NCBI GenBank assembly: GCA_947501355.1
Contig: CANMVA010000002.1
Coordinates: 372,001 to 436,000, forward strand
DNA length: 64,000 nucleotides
Direction of reading: 5' to 3'
Source: an uncultured Paracoccaceae bacterium
GTDB lineage: Bacteria > Pseudomonadota > Alphaproteobacteria > Rhodobacterales > Rhodobacteraceae
Shown: one piece after another, positions 22,315-32,382 of the stretch
Layout of the letters: the number at the start of each line of letters is the position of its first letter
How positions within the stretch are numbered: position 1 is the stretch's first letter
Notes under the pieces: generated by a model
The model's database searches: none
Told to the model about the DNA's origin: nothing
What the model saw: only the letters and a program-made list of their open reading frames with translations
Position numbers and translations under genes: made by a program

Positions 22315-24107
22315 AAAGGCTCCTCGCCTGGGGCGTCGAGGTTGAAAAGAGCGCGGTAGATCACGTTGTCTTGCATCAGCATATCATGAGTGTCGAAGGC
22401 CACGACGCGGCCCTGATCCAGCAGCAACACCCGATCCACCCATTGCAAGGTCGATGGGCGATGCGTGACGAAAAGGATGGTGCTGTCGCGGGCGTTTTCA
22501 ACCGTGGCCTGCATGATCGCATGCTCATTGGCCCCGTCCAGCGCGCTCGTCGCTTCGTCATAGATGTAGATCCGGGCATTCTTGACCATGGCGCGCGCGA
22601 TGCCGACGCGCTGCTTTTGGCCCCCGGACAAGCTGGCACCGTTCGGGCCGATCTCGCTGTCCAGGCCATCGGGCATCTCATCGGCAAACGCGTTGACCAT
22701 CGCCCGCTCAGCCGCCTGCGCAATCTCGTCATCGGTGGCGTCCGGCTTGCCGTCCCGGATGTTGTTGCGGATCGTGCCGTCAAACAGGAACACATCCTGC
22801 GAGATCAGCGCAATCGCGTCCCGCATCGCATCCGGGGCGACCTCCGAAATGTCCTGCCCGCCGATGGAGATAACCCCTTTCGTAGGCGCATAAAACCGCT
22901 GCACCAGATCAATCAGCGTCGTTTTCCCCGCGCCAGAGCGACCCACGACCGCGATCCGCTCCCCCGGTTTCGTCTCGAAACTCACGTCATGCAACGCCGC
23001 CGCTTCCGCGTTATAACGAAAAGACACCGCGTCGAATTTCAGCGCGCTGTCGCGCCCCTCCAGCGTCGCGGTCCCTTGCGGTGCATCCCCCTCCGACGAG
23101 GCGAACAGCCTATACATCTGGCCCACCTGCACCAGCGATTTCTGGATCATGACCCAGTTTTGAGAGACCCTTTCAGCCGGTTGGTAGGCCAGCAAAAACG
23201 CTGTGATGAACGCCGTGAAATCCCCTGCGGTGCGCGTCCCTTGGCCCGTTTGCCAGGACGCATAGAGAATGAACAAGCCGATCGCCAGCCCGCCCAGAAA
23301 CTCCATCAGCGGAATGGTGAGCGATGTCGTCTTCGCGATGCCCAGCATCCGCTCTTCCAGCGCGTTCACGGCGCGGGCGAATTTCGACTTGGATTTCTCT
23401 TCCAACCCGTAGCTCTTGACCGTCTTGATCCCCTCGAAGGCCTCCGCGCCGACCGACTGGATCTTGCCCTGCAGCTCGGTTTCCTCCGCCGCAACCGCCT
23501 TGATCCGGCGCGTCAGCAACGCCACCAGCCCGAAGATCAGCGGAAATAGCACCGCCAGCGACAGTGACATCAGTGGGTCGGTGTAAATCATCACCGCGAC
23601 CAGCGCGATCAGGGTCAGCACATCCGTGGACAGCTTGTTCAAAACAGTCGTCACGATCAGCCCCGACGCGCGCCCGAACAGCATGACTTCGGCCATATGC
23701 TTGGCCGCGTGTTTGCCCGCGAAATAGGGCACCGATTTCGCCACCATCGCCTTGAACGTGGCCTTCTGGTAAAACGCCGAGACCGACCGCGTGAATTTCG
23801 TGCCGATCACCACATTGGCGTATTCAAAGCCGCTTTTGCCGATGCTCACAACGGCCAGCAACGCGGCCACCTGGTAGGCCGCCGTGGCGCTTCCCGCCAC
23901 GAAAACCTCGTTCACGATCAGCTTGGTCGAATAGGCCAAGGCAGCCGTGAACCCCGCCACACCGATCATGCAGATCAGCGATCCAAGATACAGCTTCCAG
24001 TGACGCGGCAGCGCCTCGCCCAGCAGACGCCGGGCAATCTGAAGCGATGTCATGTCGGTGGAGGGGTCGGCCATGCGTGAAGGCATCCAAGGTTGCTGCG
24101 CACTCAT
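22311..24107 (-). CDS. ABC exporter, fused permease and ATPase
   Basis: A 598-residue half-transporter. Residues about 30-320 are a six-helix type-1 exporter membrane domain. Residues about 350-580 are the ATPase: Walker A VGRSGAGKTTL, Q-loop region ALISQDVFLFDGTIRNN, signature LSGGQKQRVGIARA, Walker B IYIYDEATSALD, and H-loop FVTHRPSTL. It resembles MsbA-like lipid or drug exporters, but the substrate cannot be told from sequence. It is followed by the YihY gene with overlapping codons, and is divergent from the HTH/PBP regulator 72 bases away. Later in-frame ATGs at 24086 and 24074 are possible starts. Confidence 0.93.
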   Translation of the reverse strand: MSAQQPWMPSRMADPSTDMTSLQIARRLLGEALPRHWKLYLGSLICMIGVAGFTAALAYSTKLIVNEVFVAGSATAAYQVAALLAVVSIGKSGFEYANVVIGTKFTRSVSAFYQKATFKAMVAKSVPYFAGKHAAKHMAEVMLFGRASGLIVTTVLNKLSTDVLTLIALVAVMIYTDPLMSLSLAVLFPLIFGLVALLTRRIKAVAAEETELQGKIQSVGAEAFEGIKTVKSYGLEEKSKSKFARAVNALEERMLGIAKTTSLTIPLMEFLGGLAIGLFILYASWQTGQGTRTAGDFTAFITAFLLAYQPAERVSQNWVMIQKSLVQVGQMYRLFASSEGDAPQGTATLEGRDSALKFDAVSFRYNAEAAALHDVSFETKPGERIAVVGRSGAGKTTLIDLVQRFYAPTKGVISIGGQDISEVAPDAMRDAIALISQDVFLFDGTIRNNIRDGKPDATDDEIAQAAERAMVNAFADEMPDGLDSEIGPNGASLSGGQKQRVGIARAMVKNARIYIYDEATSALDGANEHAIMQATVENARDSTILFVTHRPSTLQWVDRVLLLDQGRVVAFDTHDMLMQDNVIYRALFNLDAPGEEPL

Positions 24108-24179
24108 ATGATGATTGAGGGGCCAAACTCAAGCAATCCCAGTTGAATGCGAAGCGTCCTTCGGCCTAGGCTCGGCCCC

Positions 24180-25238
<1,059 letters not shown>

Positions 25239-25358
25239 CGCATGCCACGATTCTGTTAAGAAATCGTTGAAAACAAGGGCGCTCCGGCGTTAACCTGTAT
25301 TATGTTAAGCGTCTGAAAATAAAAGGTAATGATATCAGGTATAGGCCCCGGAAAAGAC

Positions 25359-25376
25359 GGTTTCGCGTGCGAAACC
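25359..25376. repeat. tup-locus palindrome, copy 1 (after tupA)
   Basis: Perfect 18-bp palindrome GGTTTCGC-GT-GCGAAACC, eight bases beyond the tupA stop. On the minus strand it is followed by GTCTTTT, so it may also terminate the tup operon. In the same spacer (25239-25383), TTAAC and GTTAA arms face each other at 25290-25308, a possible operator. Confidence 0.7.
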
Positions 25377-25383
25377 ACGCGCG

Positions 25384-26202
25384 CTAACTGCCCGCTGCGT
25401 TCGGGAAAAACAGCTGCTGCCCATCCACCTGATATTCCGCAATCGCCGCCTGTCCCTGCTCGCTGATCAGCCAATCCACAAAGGCCTGACCGTCCTCGGC
25501 CTTCACGTTTTCATGCCGCTCCGGGTTCACCAGAATTACGCCGTATTGGTTGAACATCCGCGCATCGCCTTCGACCACCACGTCATGCGCGCCTTTGTTG
25601 CCAAAAGCGATCCATGTGGCGCGGTCGGTCATCACATAGGCCCCCATCCCGGTGCCGGTGTTCAGCGTCGCGCCCATGCCCGATCCGGTCTCGCGATACC
25701 ACGTGCCAGAGGCCGCGCTCACGTCAATTCCCGCCGCGTCCCATAGCCGTAATTCCGCCTTGTGGGTCCCGCTGTCATCCCCGCGCGAGGCAAAAGGCGC
25801 TTCGGCCTCCGCAATCTTGCTCAACGCGTCGACCACATCGTCGGAGCCCGCAATACCTGCCGGGTCCTCTGCCGGGCCCACAATCACGAAATCATTATAC
25901 ATAACGTCAAAGCGCTGGACGCCGAACCCGTCGGCCACGAACGCCTCTTCCGACGGTTTGGAATGCACCAGCAGCACGTCGCCATCCCCGTTCATCGCAT
26001 TGCGGATCGCCTGCCCCGTGCCGACCGCAACGACGCGCACCTCGATGCCGGTTTCGTCCAGAAACTGCGGCAGGATCGCGTCCAGCAACCCAGAGTTTTG
26101 GGTAGAGGTCGTCGATTGCACCGTGATGAACCGGTCCGCAGCGAAACCCGTCAGCGGCAGGGTCAAGGACAGCGCAAGGCCAAGGATCAGACGTTTGAAC
26201 AT
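25384..26202 (-). CDS. tupA: Tungstate ABC transporter, periplasmic binding protein
   Basis: A 272-residue binding protein with a Sec signal (MFKRLILGLALSL...GFAAD). At the mature N terminus it carries the TupA oxyanion motif (VQSTTSTQNSGLLD), which separates tungstate-specific TupA from ModA and WtpA. Further TupA blocks are GDGDVLLVHSKPSEEAFV, YNDFVIVGP, FASRGDDSGTHKAEL and WYRETGSGMGATL. The start at 26202 (GAAGGAGAC upstream) was chosen over 26286 because it begins the signal peptide. It should capture tungstate for the formate dehydrogenase cofactor. It is last in the tupBCA order and 16 bases after tupC. Confidence 0.92.
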   Translation of the reverse strand: MFKRLILGLALSLTLPLTGFAADRFITVQSTTSTQNSGLLDAILPQFLDETGIEVRVVAVGTGQAIRNAMNGDGDVLLVHSKPSEEAFVADGFGVQRFDVMYNDFVIVGPAEDPAGIAGSDDVVDALSKIAEAEAPFASRGDDSGTHKAELRLWDAAGIDVSAASGTWYRETGSGMGATLNTGTGMGAYVMTDRATWIAFGNKGAHDVVVEGDARMFNQYGVILVNPERHENVKAEDGQAFVDWLISEQGQAAIAEYQVDGQQLFFPNAAGS

Positions 26203-26218
26203 GGGGTCTCCTTCGGGA

Positions 26219-26938
26219 TCAAAGCGGCAGATCGCCTTGCAGATAGCGCGCCGCGGTCGGGTGTTCGGGGGTCGCGAAAAAGGCATCTGCGGGCTGGTGA
26301 CAGGCCACCTGTCCGCGGCTCAGAAAGACGATGTCGCGGCCCAGTCGTTTGGCCTGGCCCAGATCATGGGTCACCATCACGATGCGGGTGCCCTGGCTTG
26401 CGGCGCGCAGAACCATCGCCTCGATGGCTTGGGTGGCCGACGGGTCAAGGCTTGAGGTCGGCTCGTCCAGAAAAAGGATCTCCGGATCCGTCGCAAGCGC
26501 CCGGATCAAGGCAAGGCGCTGTTGCTCGCCCCCCGACAGGGTTCGCGCGGCCTGTTTGGCTTTGCCTGCCAGCCCCGCCTCGTGCAGAAAATCCAGTGCC
26601 AATGTCCGCCGTTTCGCGCGCGAAACGCCTGCGGCGCGCAGGGCGTATTCCATATTCGCCAGAACCGAGCGTCGCAGCAGCACCGGCTTTTGAAAGACCA
26701 TCGCCTGCCGCGTGGCCGGCGTGCTGATCTGGCCCGCATCGGGGCTGAGCAACCCATGCAGCAGGCGCAAGGTCAGGCTCTTGCCCGCACCATTGGGGCC
26801 AAGGATCATCGTCGGACCTTCGCTATCCAGCCGCAAAAGCGGGATGTCGACTTTGGCCTCTCCGTCGATCTCGAACCGCAGTCCATGGGCCGCGAGAGAG
26901 GTCTTGGCGACCGGCTTTTCCTGCAAAAGATCACGCAT
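26219..26938 (-). CDS. tupC: Tungstate ABC transporter, ATP-binding protein
   Basis: A 239-residue ATPase with Walker A GPNGAGKSLTL, Q-loop MVFQKPVLLRRSV, signature LSGGEQQRLALIRAL, Walker B ILFLDEPTSSLD and H-loop VMVTHDLGQAKRL. The Q-loop/FQKPVLLRRSV sequence is typical of the Tup/phosphate-like importers. The start at 26938 lies inside tupB (8-base overlap), so the two are translationally coupled. It drives tungstate import with TupB and TupA. It contains the second tup-locus palindrome in its coding sequence. Confidence 0.92.
   Translation of the reverse strand: MRDLLQEKPVAKTSLAAHGLRFEIDGEAKVDIPLLRLDSEGPTMILGPNGAGKSLTLRLLHGLLSPDAGQISTPATRQAMVFQKPVLLRRSVLANMEYALRAAGVSRAKRRTLALDFLHEAGLAGKAKQAARTLSGGEQQRLALIRALATDPEILFLDEPTSSLDPSATQAIEAMVLRAASQGTRIVMVTHDLGQAKRLGRDIVFLSRGQVACHQPADAFFATPEHPTAARYLQGDLPL
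26610..26627. repeat. tup-locus palindrome, copy 2 (inside tupC)
   Basis: Perfect 18-bp palindrome CGTTTCGCGCGCGAAACG within the tupC coding region. It shares GTTTCGC-NN-GCGAAAC with the copies at 25359 and 27458. Confidence 0.75.
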
Positions 26939-27638
26939 AGGCCATGCTCCGCGCACGCAGGCCGACACTGCTGACGGCGGCGTTCACCGCGATGGCCAGA
27001 AGGATCAGGATCGTGCCCAAGGCCAGCGCCAGGGCGAGGTTCCCCTTGGAGGTCTCCAGCGCGATGGTGGTGGTCATGGTCCGGGTCACGTGATTGATGT
27101 TGCCGCCCACGATAATGACCGCGCCGACCTCAGCGATGGCGCGGCCGAACCCGGCCAGAAAGGCGGTCATCAAGGCATAGCGCGCATCAAAGAGCAGGGT
27201 CGGGATTTTAGCGCTGGCGCTGACCCCGAAAGAGCGCAGCTGTTCGGCGTATTCGGCATCCAGCCCCTCAATGGTTTGGCGGGTGATCGCGGCGATGATG
27301 GGGGTTACGAGGATCACCTGCGCGATGATCATCGCGGTGGGGGTATAGAGCAGTTGCAGCACCCCAAGAGGGCCCGCGTTGGAGAGCATCAGATAGACCA
27401 TCAGACCGACCACGACGGGGGGCAAACCCATCAAAGCATTGAGCAAGATCACTACAAGGTTTCGCCCGCGAAACCGGGTCACGGCGAGGGCCGCGCCAAG
27501 GGGCATGGCGATGCAGGCGGCAATCAGGACCGCAGTGAGCGATACCTGAAGCGATAGGGTAACAATGGCCCAAAGCTCGGCATCGCCTTGAAGAATCAAA
27601 CCCATGGCGTGGGTGAAAGATAATGCAAAATCCTGCAT
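26931..27638 (-). CDS. tupB: Tungstate ABC transporter, permease
   Basis: A 235-residue permease with about six helices and the importer EAA-like loop (TRQTIEGLDAEYAEQLRSFG and GRAIAEVGAVIIVGGN). ALMGLPPVVVGLMVYL and TRTMTTTIALETSKGN are characteristic of TupB-like permeases. The start at 27638 has GGAG five bases before the ATG; the longer frame to 27686 has no such site. First gene of the tupBCA operon; channel for tungstate across the inner membrane. Confidence 0.92.
   Translation of the reverse strand: MQDFALSFTHAMGLILQGDAELWAIVTLSLQVSLTAVLIAACIAMPLGAALAVTRFRGRNLVVILLNALMGLPPVVVGLMVYLMLSNAGPLGVLQLLYTPTAMIIAQVILVTPIIAAITRQTIEGLDAEYAEQLRSFGVSASAKIPTLLFDARYALMTAFLAGFGRAIAEVGAVIIVGGNINHVTRTMTTTIALETSKGNLALALALGTILILLAIAVNAAVSSVGLRARSMAYA
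27458..27475. repeat. tup-locus palindrome, copy 3 (inside tupB)
   Basis: Perfect 18-bp palindrome GGTTTCGC-CC-GCGAAACC in the tupB coding region, coding part of RFRGRN. Its arms match copy 1. Confidence 0.75.
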
Positions 27639-27825
27639 AATTCTCCAAATCATCCGTATCTGCACAGAATATGGGAATAATTGCATATCATTAAGGCCTG
27701 AGTCCCGCGACGTGCTGTCTCAGGGCGCGCACCCCTGCGCGAGGCTTTTCGGGTTTACGAAGGCGTTCTTAGTTTTGCCGCATTCCTGCGGGATATTTGC
27801 GCCCGAAAACTGACACGAGGACGCT
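27639..27825. promoter_or_regulatory. Divergent promoter region of tupBCA and the next membrane protein
   Basis: An AT-rich spacer between divergent genes. Arms ATATG (27669-27673) and CATAT (27684-27688) face each other across ten bases, about 30-50 bases before tupB, in the size range of Mo/W-responsive operators such as ModE boxes. The similarity is only in kind, not in exact sequence. No other structure seen. Confidence 0.4.
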
Positions 27826-28305
27826 ATGATTGACACTGCACAACCGACACGGCCCGTCTGGGGGCTGACCGGATTCCTTTTCGGCGTTGTGGCCATTGCC
27901 CTCACCATGGCGATCATGAACGGTTTGTTCGATGCCCCAAGCAAATCCACAGCAACCGTGATCGGGGAGTTTGCGGCAGAAGTGCGCAACTCGGCCCGCG
28001 CGGCGCTGAATGAGGGCGCGTCGGCGGCCCCGGTGGCAGAGCAGGCATTCTCGGGCCGGGACATCGCGACATATGCGGTGCCGGTTCTGGCCGCGATCGC
28101 GGCGATCTGCGGCGCTGTTGGCCTTTTCCGGCATGAAAGCAAAAACCTGCCCTTGCTGGCGATTGGCGCAGGCAGCGCGGCTGTGGTTATGCAATTCGCA
28201 CTTTGGCTGGCGCTACTGATCTGCGGCGTGATCCTGATCTCGCGCATTCTGTTCACGATGGACGGGATCATAGGATTCAGCATCTTTGATTGGTTCGGCA
28301 GCTAG
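27826..28305 (+). CDS. Hypothetical membrane protein
   Basis: A 159-residue protein with about three or four membrane helices (GFLFGVVAIALTMAIM; YAVPVLAAIAAICGAVGLF; LLAIGAGSAAVVMQFALWLALLICGVILI) and an Ala/Glu-rich periplasmic or cytoplasmic loop between the first two. I recognise no family. GAGGA lies before the ATG. It reads toward yciB, 53 bases away, and may be co-transcribed with it. Confidence 0.75.
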   Translation: MIDTAQPTRPVWGLTGFLFGVVAIALTMAIMNGLFDAPSKSTATVIGEFAAEVRNSARAALNEGASAAPVAEQAFSGRDIATYAVPVLAAIAAICGAVGLFRHESKNLPLLAIGAGSAAVVMQFALWLALLICGVILISRILFTMDGIIGFSIFDWFGS

Positions 28306-28358
28306 GCGGCACGACGAAACTCTGCGCAATCCGGGTCTGATGCGCTAACACTTTGGCT

Positions 28359-29021
28359 ATGAGCAGGCGCAAACATCCAAAATCGGGCACAAGACAGTCG
28401 AGCAGGCCGGTGCACCCTCTGTTAAGGGCCGTGCTGGAATATGGTCCGATCATCGGCTTTGTAATCGCCTACCTGATTTTCAGGGAGGACATGTTCCGTG
28501 TTGGCGGCACTGAGTATACCGGCTTCGTGGCCGTCACTGCCGCGTTCATTCCGCTGTTCCTGTTTGGCATTGGCGCGCTTTGGGCCCTGACGGGTCAGAT
28601 CGCACGCCTTCAGATCGCCACGGCGGTGATGCTGGTTGTTTTTGGCGGGCTGAGCGTCTGGTTCAACGATCCAAGATTTTTCAAAATGAAGCCAACAGCG
28701 ATCTATCTGCTGCTGGCCCTTCTGTTAGCGGCGGGCCTTTTGCGCGGACAATTCTGGTTGCAGTATATCTTTGACGACATGATCCACCTGAAAGACCAAG
28801 GCTGGCGCGTGCTCACACGGCGCATGCTGGGTCTGTTTCTTGTGTCTGCGGCGGCCAATGAGCTGGTCTGGCGCACGCAATCAGAAACGGTCTGGGTGAC
28901 ATTCGAGACGATCGTGATGCCGATCCTGGTGATTGCGTTCTTCCTGACACAGCTGGGTGTTTTCGTGGATCATGCAACACTCGCCCCTGCCAAGAAAAAG
29001 AGGGGTAAAGCGCGGCGCTAG
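28359..29021 (+). CDS. yciB: YciB-family inner-membrane (septation) protein
   Basis: A 220-residue protein of the YciB/IspZ (intracellular septation protein A) family: LEYGPIIGFVIAYLIF, GLSVWFNDPRFFKMKPTAIY, and RMLGLFLVSAAANELVWR are clear family blocks, spread over about six helices. It affects cell-envelope synthesis and septation in enteric bacteria. ATG at 28359 was used; an in-frame TTG at 28353 is the only alternative. A terminator shared with nqrF follows. Confidence 0.93.
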   Translation: MSRRKHPKSGTRQSSRPVHPLLRAVLEYGPIIGFVIAYLIFREDMFRVGGTEYTGFVAVTAAFIPLFLFGIGALWALTGQIARLQIATAVMLVVFGGLSVWFNDPRFFKMKPTAIYLLLALLLAAGLLRGQFWLQYIFDDMIHLKDQGWRVLTRRMLGLFLVSAAANELVWRTQSETVWVTFETIVMPILVIAFFLTQLGVFVDHATLAPAKKKRGKARR

Positions 29022-29037
29022 GATACGCCAAATGACG

Positions 29038-29063
29038 AAGGCCGGAGCGTTCGCCCCGGCCTT
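29038..29063. terminator. Bidirectional terminator between yciB and nqrF
   Basis: Hairpin with arms AAGGCCGG/CCGGCCTT and inner GCG/CGC pairs, followed by TTTT on the plus strand. It lies between convergent yciB and the nqr operon and can end both transcripts. Confidence 0.8.
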
Positions 29064-29070
29064 TTGCACT

Positions 29071-30291
29071 TTACCCGCCGAAATCGTCCAGCAGGATGTC
29101 TTCGCGGTCAACGCCCAAGTCGATGAGCATATTGATGACCGACTGGTTCATGATGGGCGGGCCACACATGTAATATTCGCAGTCTTCCGGCGCGGGGTGG
29201 TCCTTGAGATATTCATCGTAAAGCACGTTATGGATGAAGCCTGTGTAGCCATCCCACGGCTCGTCCGGGTTGGGGTCGGACAGGGCGACGTGCCATTCGA
29301 AATTCTCGTTCTCGCGGTCCAGCATGTCGAAATCCTCGACATAGAACATCTCGCGTTTCGAGCGCGCACCATACCAGAAGCTGATCTTGCGCTTGGTCTT
29401 GAGGCGGCGCAACTGGTCAAAGAGGTGGCTGCGCATGGGGGCCATACCGGCGCCACCGCCGACGAAGATCATCTCTTTCTCGGTCTCGCGGGCGAAAAAC
29501 TCACCGAAGGGACCGGAGATCGTGACCTCATCACCTGCTTTGAGGTTGAAGATGTAGGAGGACATCTTGCCCGCGGGGATACCCTGACTGCCCGGAGGCG
29601 GCGAGGCGATGCGGACGTTGAGCATCACGATGCCCTTTTCCTCGGGGTAGTTGGCCATGGAATAGGCGCGTTCGATGGGCTCATCGACTTTGGAGGTCAC
29701 GTCCCAGATTTTGAACTTGTCCCAGTCCTCGTGGTATTCTTCATCCACGTCGAAGTCCTTGTAGGACAGCTCATAGGCGGGGGCTTCGATCTGGATGTAA
29801 CCACCGGCGCGGAACTTGACGTCTTCGCCTTCGGGCAGTTCGAGGACCAGCTCTTTGATAAAGGTCGCGACGTTGTCGTTGGAGCGGACTTTGCATTTCC
29901 ACTTCTTGACGCCGAAGACTTCCTCGGGAACCTCGATTTCCATGTCCTGCTTGACCGCAACCTGACAGGACAGGCGGTCGCCGCAGGAGGCCTCGCGCTT
30001 AGTGATGTGGCCTTCCTCGGTCGGCAGGATCGACCCGCCGCCGGAGTGGATTTTCACACGGCATTGGGCGCAAGTGCCACCGCCGCCACAGGCGGACGGA
30101 ACGAACAGTTTCTGTTCGGCCAGCGTTTGCAGCAGTTTGCCACCGGCGGGGACTTTGATCGTCTTTTCGCCGTTGATCGTGATCGACACGTCGCCGGTCG
30201 AGACCAGTCGCGAGCGGGCGACCAGGATCAGAGTGACCAGCATGATGACGATCAGCGTGAAGAGCGCGACGCCAAGGCTGAAGGTTTCCAT
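29071..30291 (-). CDS. nqrF: Na+-translocating NADH:quinone reductase subunit F
   Basis: A 406-residue electron-input subunit. It has an N-terminal membrane helix ([18 protein letters not shown]), a [2Fe-2S] ferredoxin domain ([12 protein letters not shown] plus a downstream Cys in [11 protein letters not shown]), and then an FNR-like FAD domain ([11 protein letters not shown]) and NADH-binding domain ([26 protein letters not shown]). It takes hydride from NADH and passes electrons to the membrane subunits. Length and ends match the family. Last gene of nqrABCDEF, 12 bases after nqrE. Confidence 0.97.
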   Translation of the reverse strand: METFSLGVALFTLIVIMLVTLILVARSRLVSTGDVSITINGEKTIKVPAGGKLLQTLAEQKLFVPSACGGGGTCAQCRVKIHSGGGSILPTEEGHITKREASCGDRLSCQVAVKQDMEIEVPEEVFGVKKWKCKVRSNDNVATFIKELVLELPEGEDVKFRAGGYIQIEAPAYELSYKDFDVDEEYHEDWDKFKIWDVTSKVDEPIERAYSMANYPEEKGIVMLNVRIASPPPGSQGIPAGKMSSYIFNLKAGDEVTISGPFGEFFARETEKEMIFVGGGAGMAPMRSHLFDQLRRLKTKRKISFWYGARSKREMFYVEDFDMLDRENENFEWHVALSDPNPDEPWDGYTGFIHNVLYDEYLKDHPAPEDCEYYMCGPPIMNQSVINMLIDLGVDREDILLDDFGG

Positions 30292-30303
30292 TTGAACGCT
30301 CCC

Positions 30304-30912
30304 TTACAGTTTGACGCCGGAGAAGGACATAAAGCCAATGGCCATCAGTCCAGCGGTAATGAAGGTGATCCCGAGGCCTTGCAGACCGTCGGGGATGTCG
30401 GAGTATTTCAGCTTCTCGCGCACACCTGCCATCGCGGTGATGGCGAGCGCCCAACCGACGCCTGATGCTATGCCATATGTGGTCGCTTCGGCGAAATTGT
30501 AGTCCCGTTCGACCATGAAGAGCGAGCCACCGAGGATGGCGCAGTTCACCGTAATGAGCGGCAAGAAGATGCCCAGCGCGTTGTAGAGCGGCGGGAAGAA
30601 ACGATCGAGGGTCATTTCCAGGATCTGGACCATGGCCGCAATCACGCCGATATAGCTGATCAGGCCGAGGAAGGTCAGATCAACCTCGGGGAAACCCGCC
30701 CACGCAAGCGCGCCGGGTTTCAGCAGGTAGGTCAGGATCAGGTTGTTGGTGGGCACGGTGATGGCCTGCACCACGATGACCGAGATACCCAAGCCCAGCG
30801 CGGTGCTGATCTTTTTCGACACGGCGATGAAGGTGCACATGCCGAGGAAGAACGAGAGCGCGAGGTTCTCAACGAAGATAGCCTTTACGGCGAGGGAAAG
30901 AAGACCTTCCAT
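30304..30912 (-). CDS. nqrE: Na+-NQR subunit E
   Basis: A 202-residue integral membrane subunit with six helices and the conserved half-helix segments containing the Cys that binds the intramembrane Fe-S centre shared with NqrD ([14 protein letters not shown] and [13 protein letters not shown]). It is paralogous to NqrD. Its start overlaps the nqrD stop (TGATG). It relays electrons across the membrane while coupling them to Na+ movement. Confidence 0.97.
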   Translation of the reverse strand: MEGLLSLAVKAIFVENLALSFFLGMCTFIAVSKKISTALGLGISVIVVQAITVPTNNLILTYLLKPGALAWAGFPEVDLTFLGLISYIGVIAAMVQILEMTLDRFFPPLYNALGIFLPLITVNCAILGGSLFMVERDYNFAEATTYGIASGVGWALAITAMAGVREKLKYSDIPDGLQGLGITFITAGLMAIGFMSFSGVKL

Positions 30913-31565
30913 CAGTGTGCCTCTGCTTCCTGAATTTTGTATTCACGTTTTTCGACTTGCTCAGGCTTCCAGGCGCGGAAGGCCCAGATGATGAGGCCGA
31001 TCACGAAGAACGCCGATGGGGGCAGCAGGAGCATGCCGTTGGGGACATACCAACCGCCGTTGTTCACCGATGGCAGAATGGTGATGCCAAAGAGCGTGCC
31101 TGCGCCGAACAGTTCGCGCACGAAGCCAACCATCAGCAGGATCAGCGAATAGCCAAGGCCGTTGCCGATACCGTCCATGAAGGACGCAACGGGCGGGTTC
31201 TTCATGGCGAAGGCTTCCGCGCGGCCCATCACGATGCAGTTGGTGATGATGAGGCCGACGAAGACCGACAGGGTCTTGCTGATCTCATAGGCGAAGGCCT
31301 TGAGCACCTGATCCACGAGGATCACGAGCGAGGCGATGATGACCATCTGCACGATGATCCGGATCGAGCTGGGAATCTGGTTGCGGATGCAGGAGATGAA
31401 GAAGCCGGAAAAGCCCGTCACCAGCGTCACCGCCAGCGCCATCACCGCGGAGACGGTGAGCGAGGAGGTCACGGCGAGCGCGGAGCAGATGCCCAGCACT
31501 TGTAGCGTGATCGGATTGTTGTCGACCATCGGGTCGACCAGCAGATCGCGGGTTGTCTGGGCCAT
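30912..31565 (-). CDS. nqrD: Na+-NQR subunit D
   Basis: A 217-residue six-helix membrane subunit, paralogue of NqrE, with matching cysteine segments ([15 protein letters not shown] and [17 protein letters not shown]). It opens with the family sequence [19 protein letters not shown]. It lies one base after nqrC and overlaps nqrE. Confidence 0.97.
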   Translation of the reverse strand: MAQTTRDLLVDPMVDNNPITLQVLGICSALAVTSSLTVSAVMALAVTLVTGFSGFFISCIRNQIPSSIRIIVQMVIIASLVILVDQVLKAFAYEISKTLSVFVGLIITNCIVMGRAEAFAMKNPPVASFMDGIGNGLGYSLILLMVGFVRELFGAGTLFGITILPSVNNGGWYVPNGMLLLPPSAFFVIGLIIWAFRAWKPEQVEKREYKIQEAEAH

Positions 31566-31566
31566 C

Positions 31567-32382
31567 TTACAGCCCTCCCTGTTGAAGTTTGACGAGGAAG
31601 GGGGCGTAGCCTTGCTCGCCCATCCAGAATTTCACGAGGTTGTCGACACCGACGGAGGTCAGCGTGGCCCCGGCGAGTGCATCAATGTGATGGTCGATCA
31701 TGTCGGCGGAGGGGTTGCCCTTGGCGACGGTGATGCGCAGCTCTCCGGTGCTGTCGGTCAGCTTCTTGCCCTGCCACTGGGATTTCCAGTTGGGGTTGTC
31801 GACCTCAGCGCCCAGACCTGGCGTTTCGCCGTGGTCATAGAACTGCAGGCCGTAGATCTCGTTGCCGTCCTCTTCGATGGCGACGAAGCCGTAGAGCGTG
31901 GACCAGAGGCCATAGCCCCAGAGCGGCAGGACGACCTTGTCCAGCTCGCCCGCCTCGTCTTTCAGAAGATAGGCGGTCACGAAGTTGGGCTGGCGGCCAA
32001 TGCCTGCGATATCATTTGTCAGCTCGCGCGACAGTTCGGGGTCGTTGGCGGACTGGATATCGTCGAACCCTTCAACCGAAATCTCTTCCGAGAACTCGCC
32101 GGTGGAAACCTCGAGGATGCGCTGCTCGAACGCGCCGAAGGCGTCGTTCACATTCATGCCGGGCTCATAGACACCCGCGACCTCAAGGATGTTCTTGCGC
32201 TTGTCGACCAGCGAGTTGGCCTCTTGCACGGGACGCAGGGACACGGCTGCGACCGACACGATCATCGAGCAGAACAGGCACAGCGCCACGGCCACAAAGA
32301 TCGTCTTGGGCGTGCTGTCAGGCGGCAGCGCCAGAAAGCGCCCGATGGGGCCTTTGGGGGCTGTAGGTTGAATGTCAGACAT
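31567..32382 (-). CDS. nqrC: Na+-NQR subunit C (covalent FMN)
   Basis: A 271-residue subunit with one N-terminal membrane helix ([21 protein letters not shown]) and a periplasmic flavin domain. The flavinylation site is [10 protein letters not shown] with Thr240 by my count; family members usually read SGAT, here it is AGAT. FMN is attached there by ApbE, encoded divergently from nqrA. Its start lies inside the 3' end of nqrB (8-base overlap). Confidence 0.96.
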   Translation of the reverse strand: MSDIQPTAPKGPIGRFLALPPDSTPKTIFVAVALCLFCSMIVSVAAVSLRPVQEANSLVDKRKNILEVAGVYEPGMNVNDAFGAFEQRILEVSTGEFSEEISVEGFDDIQSANDPELSRELTNDIAGIGRQPNFVTAYLLKDEAGELDKVVLPLWGYGLWSTLYGFVAIEEDGNEIYGLQFYDHGETPGLGAEVDNPNWKSQWQGKKLTDSTGELRITVAKGNPSADMIDHHIDALAGATLTSVGVDNLVKFWMGEQGYAPFLVKLQQGGL

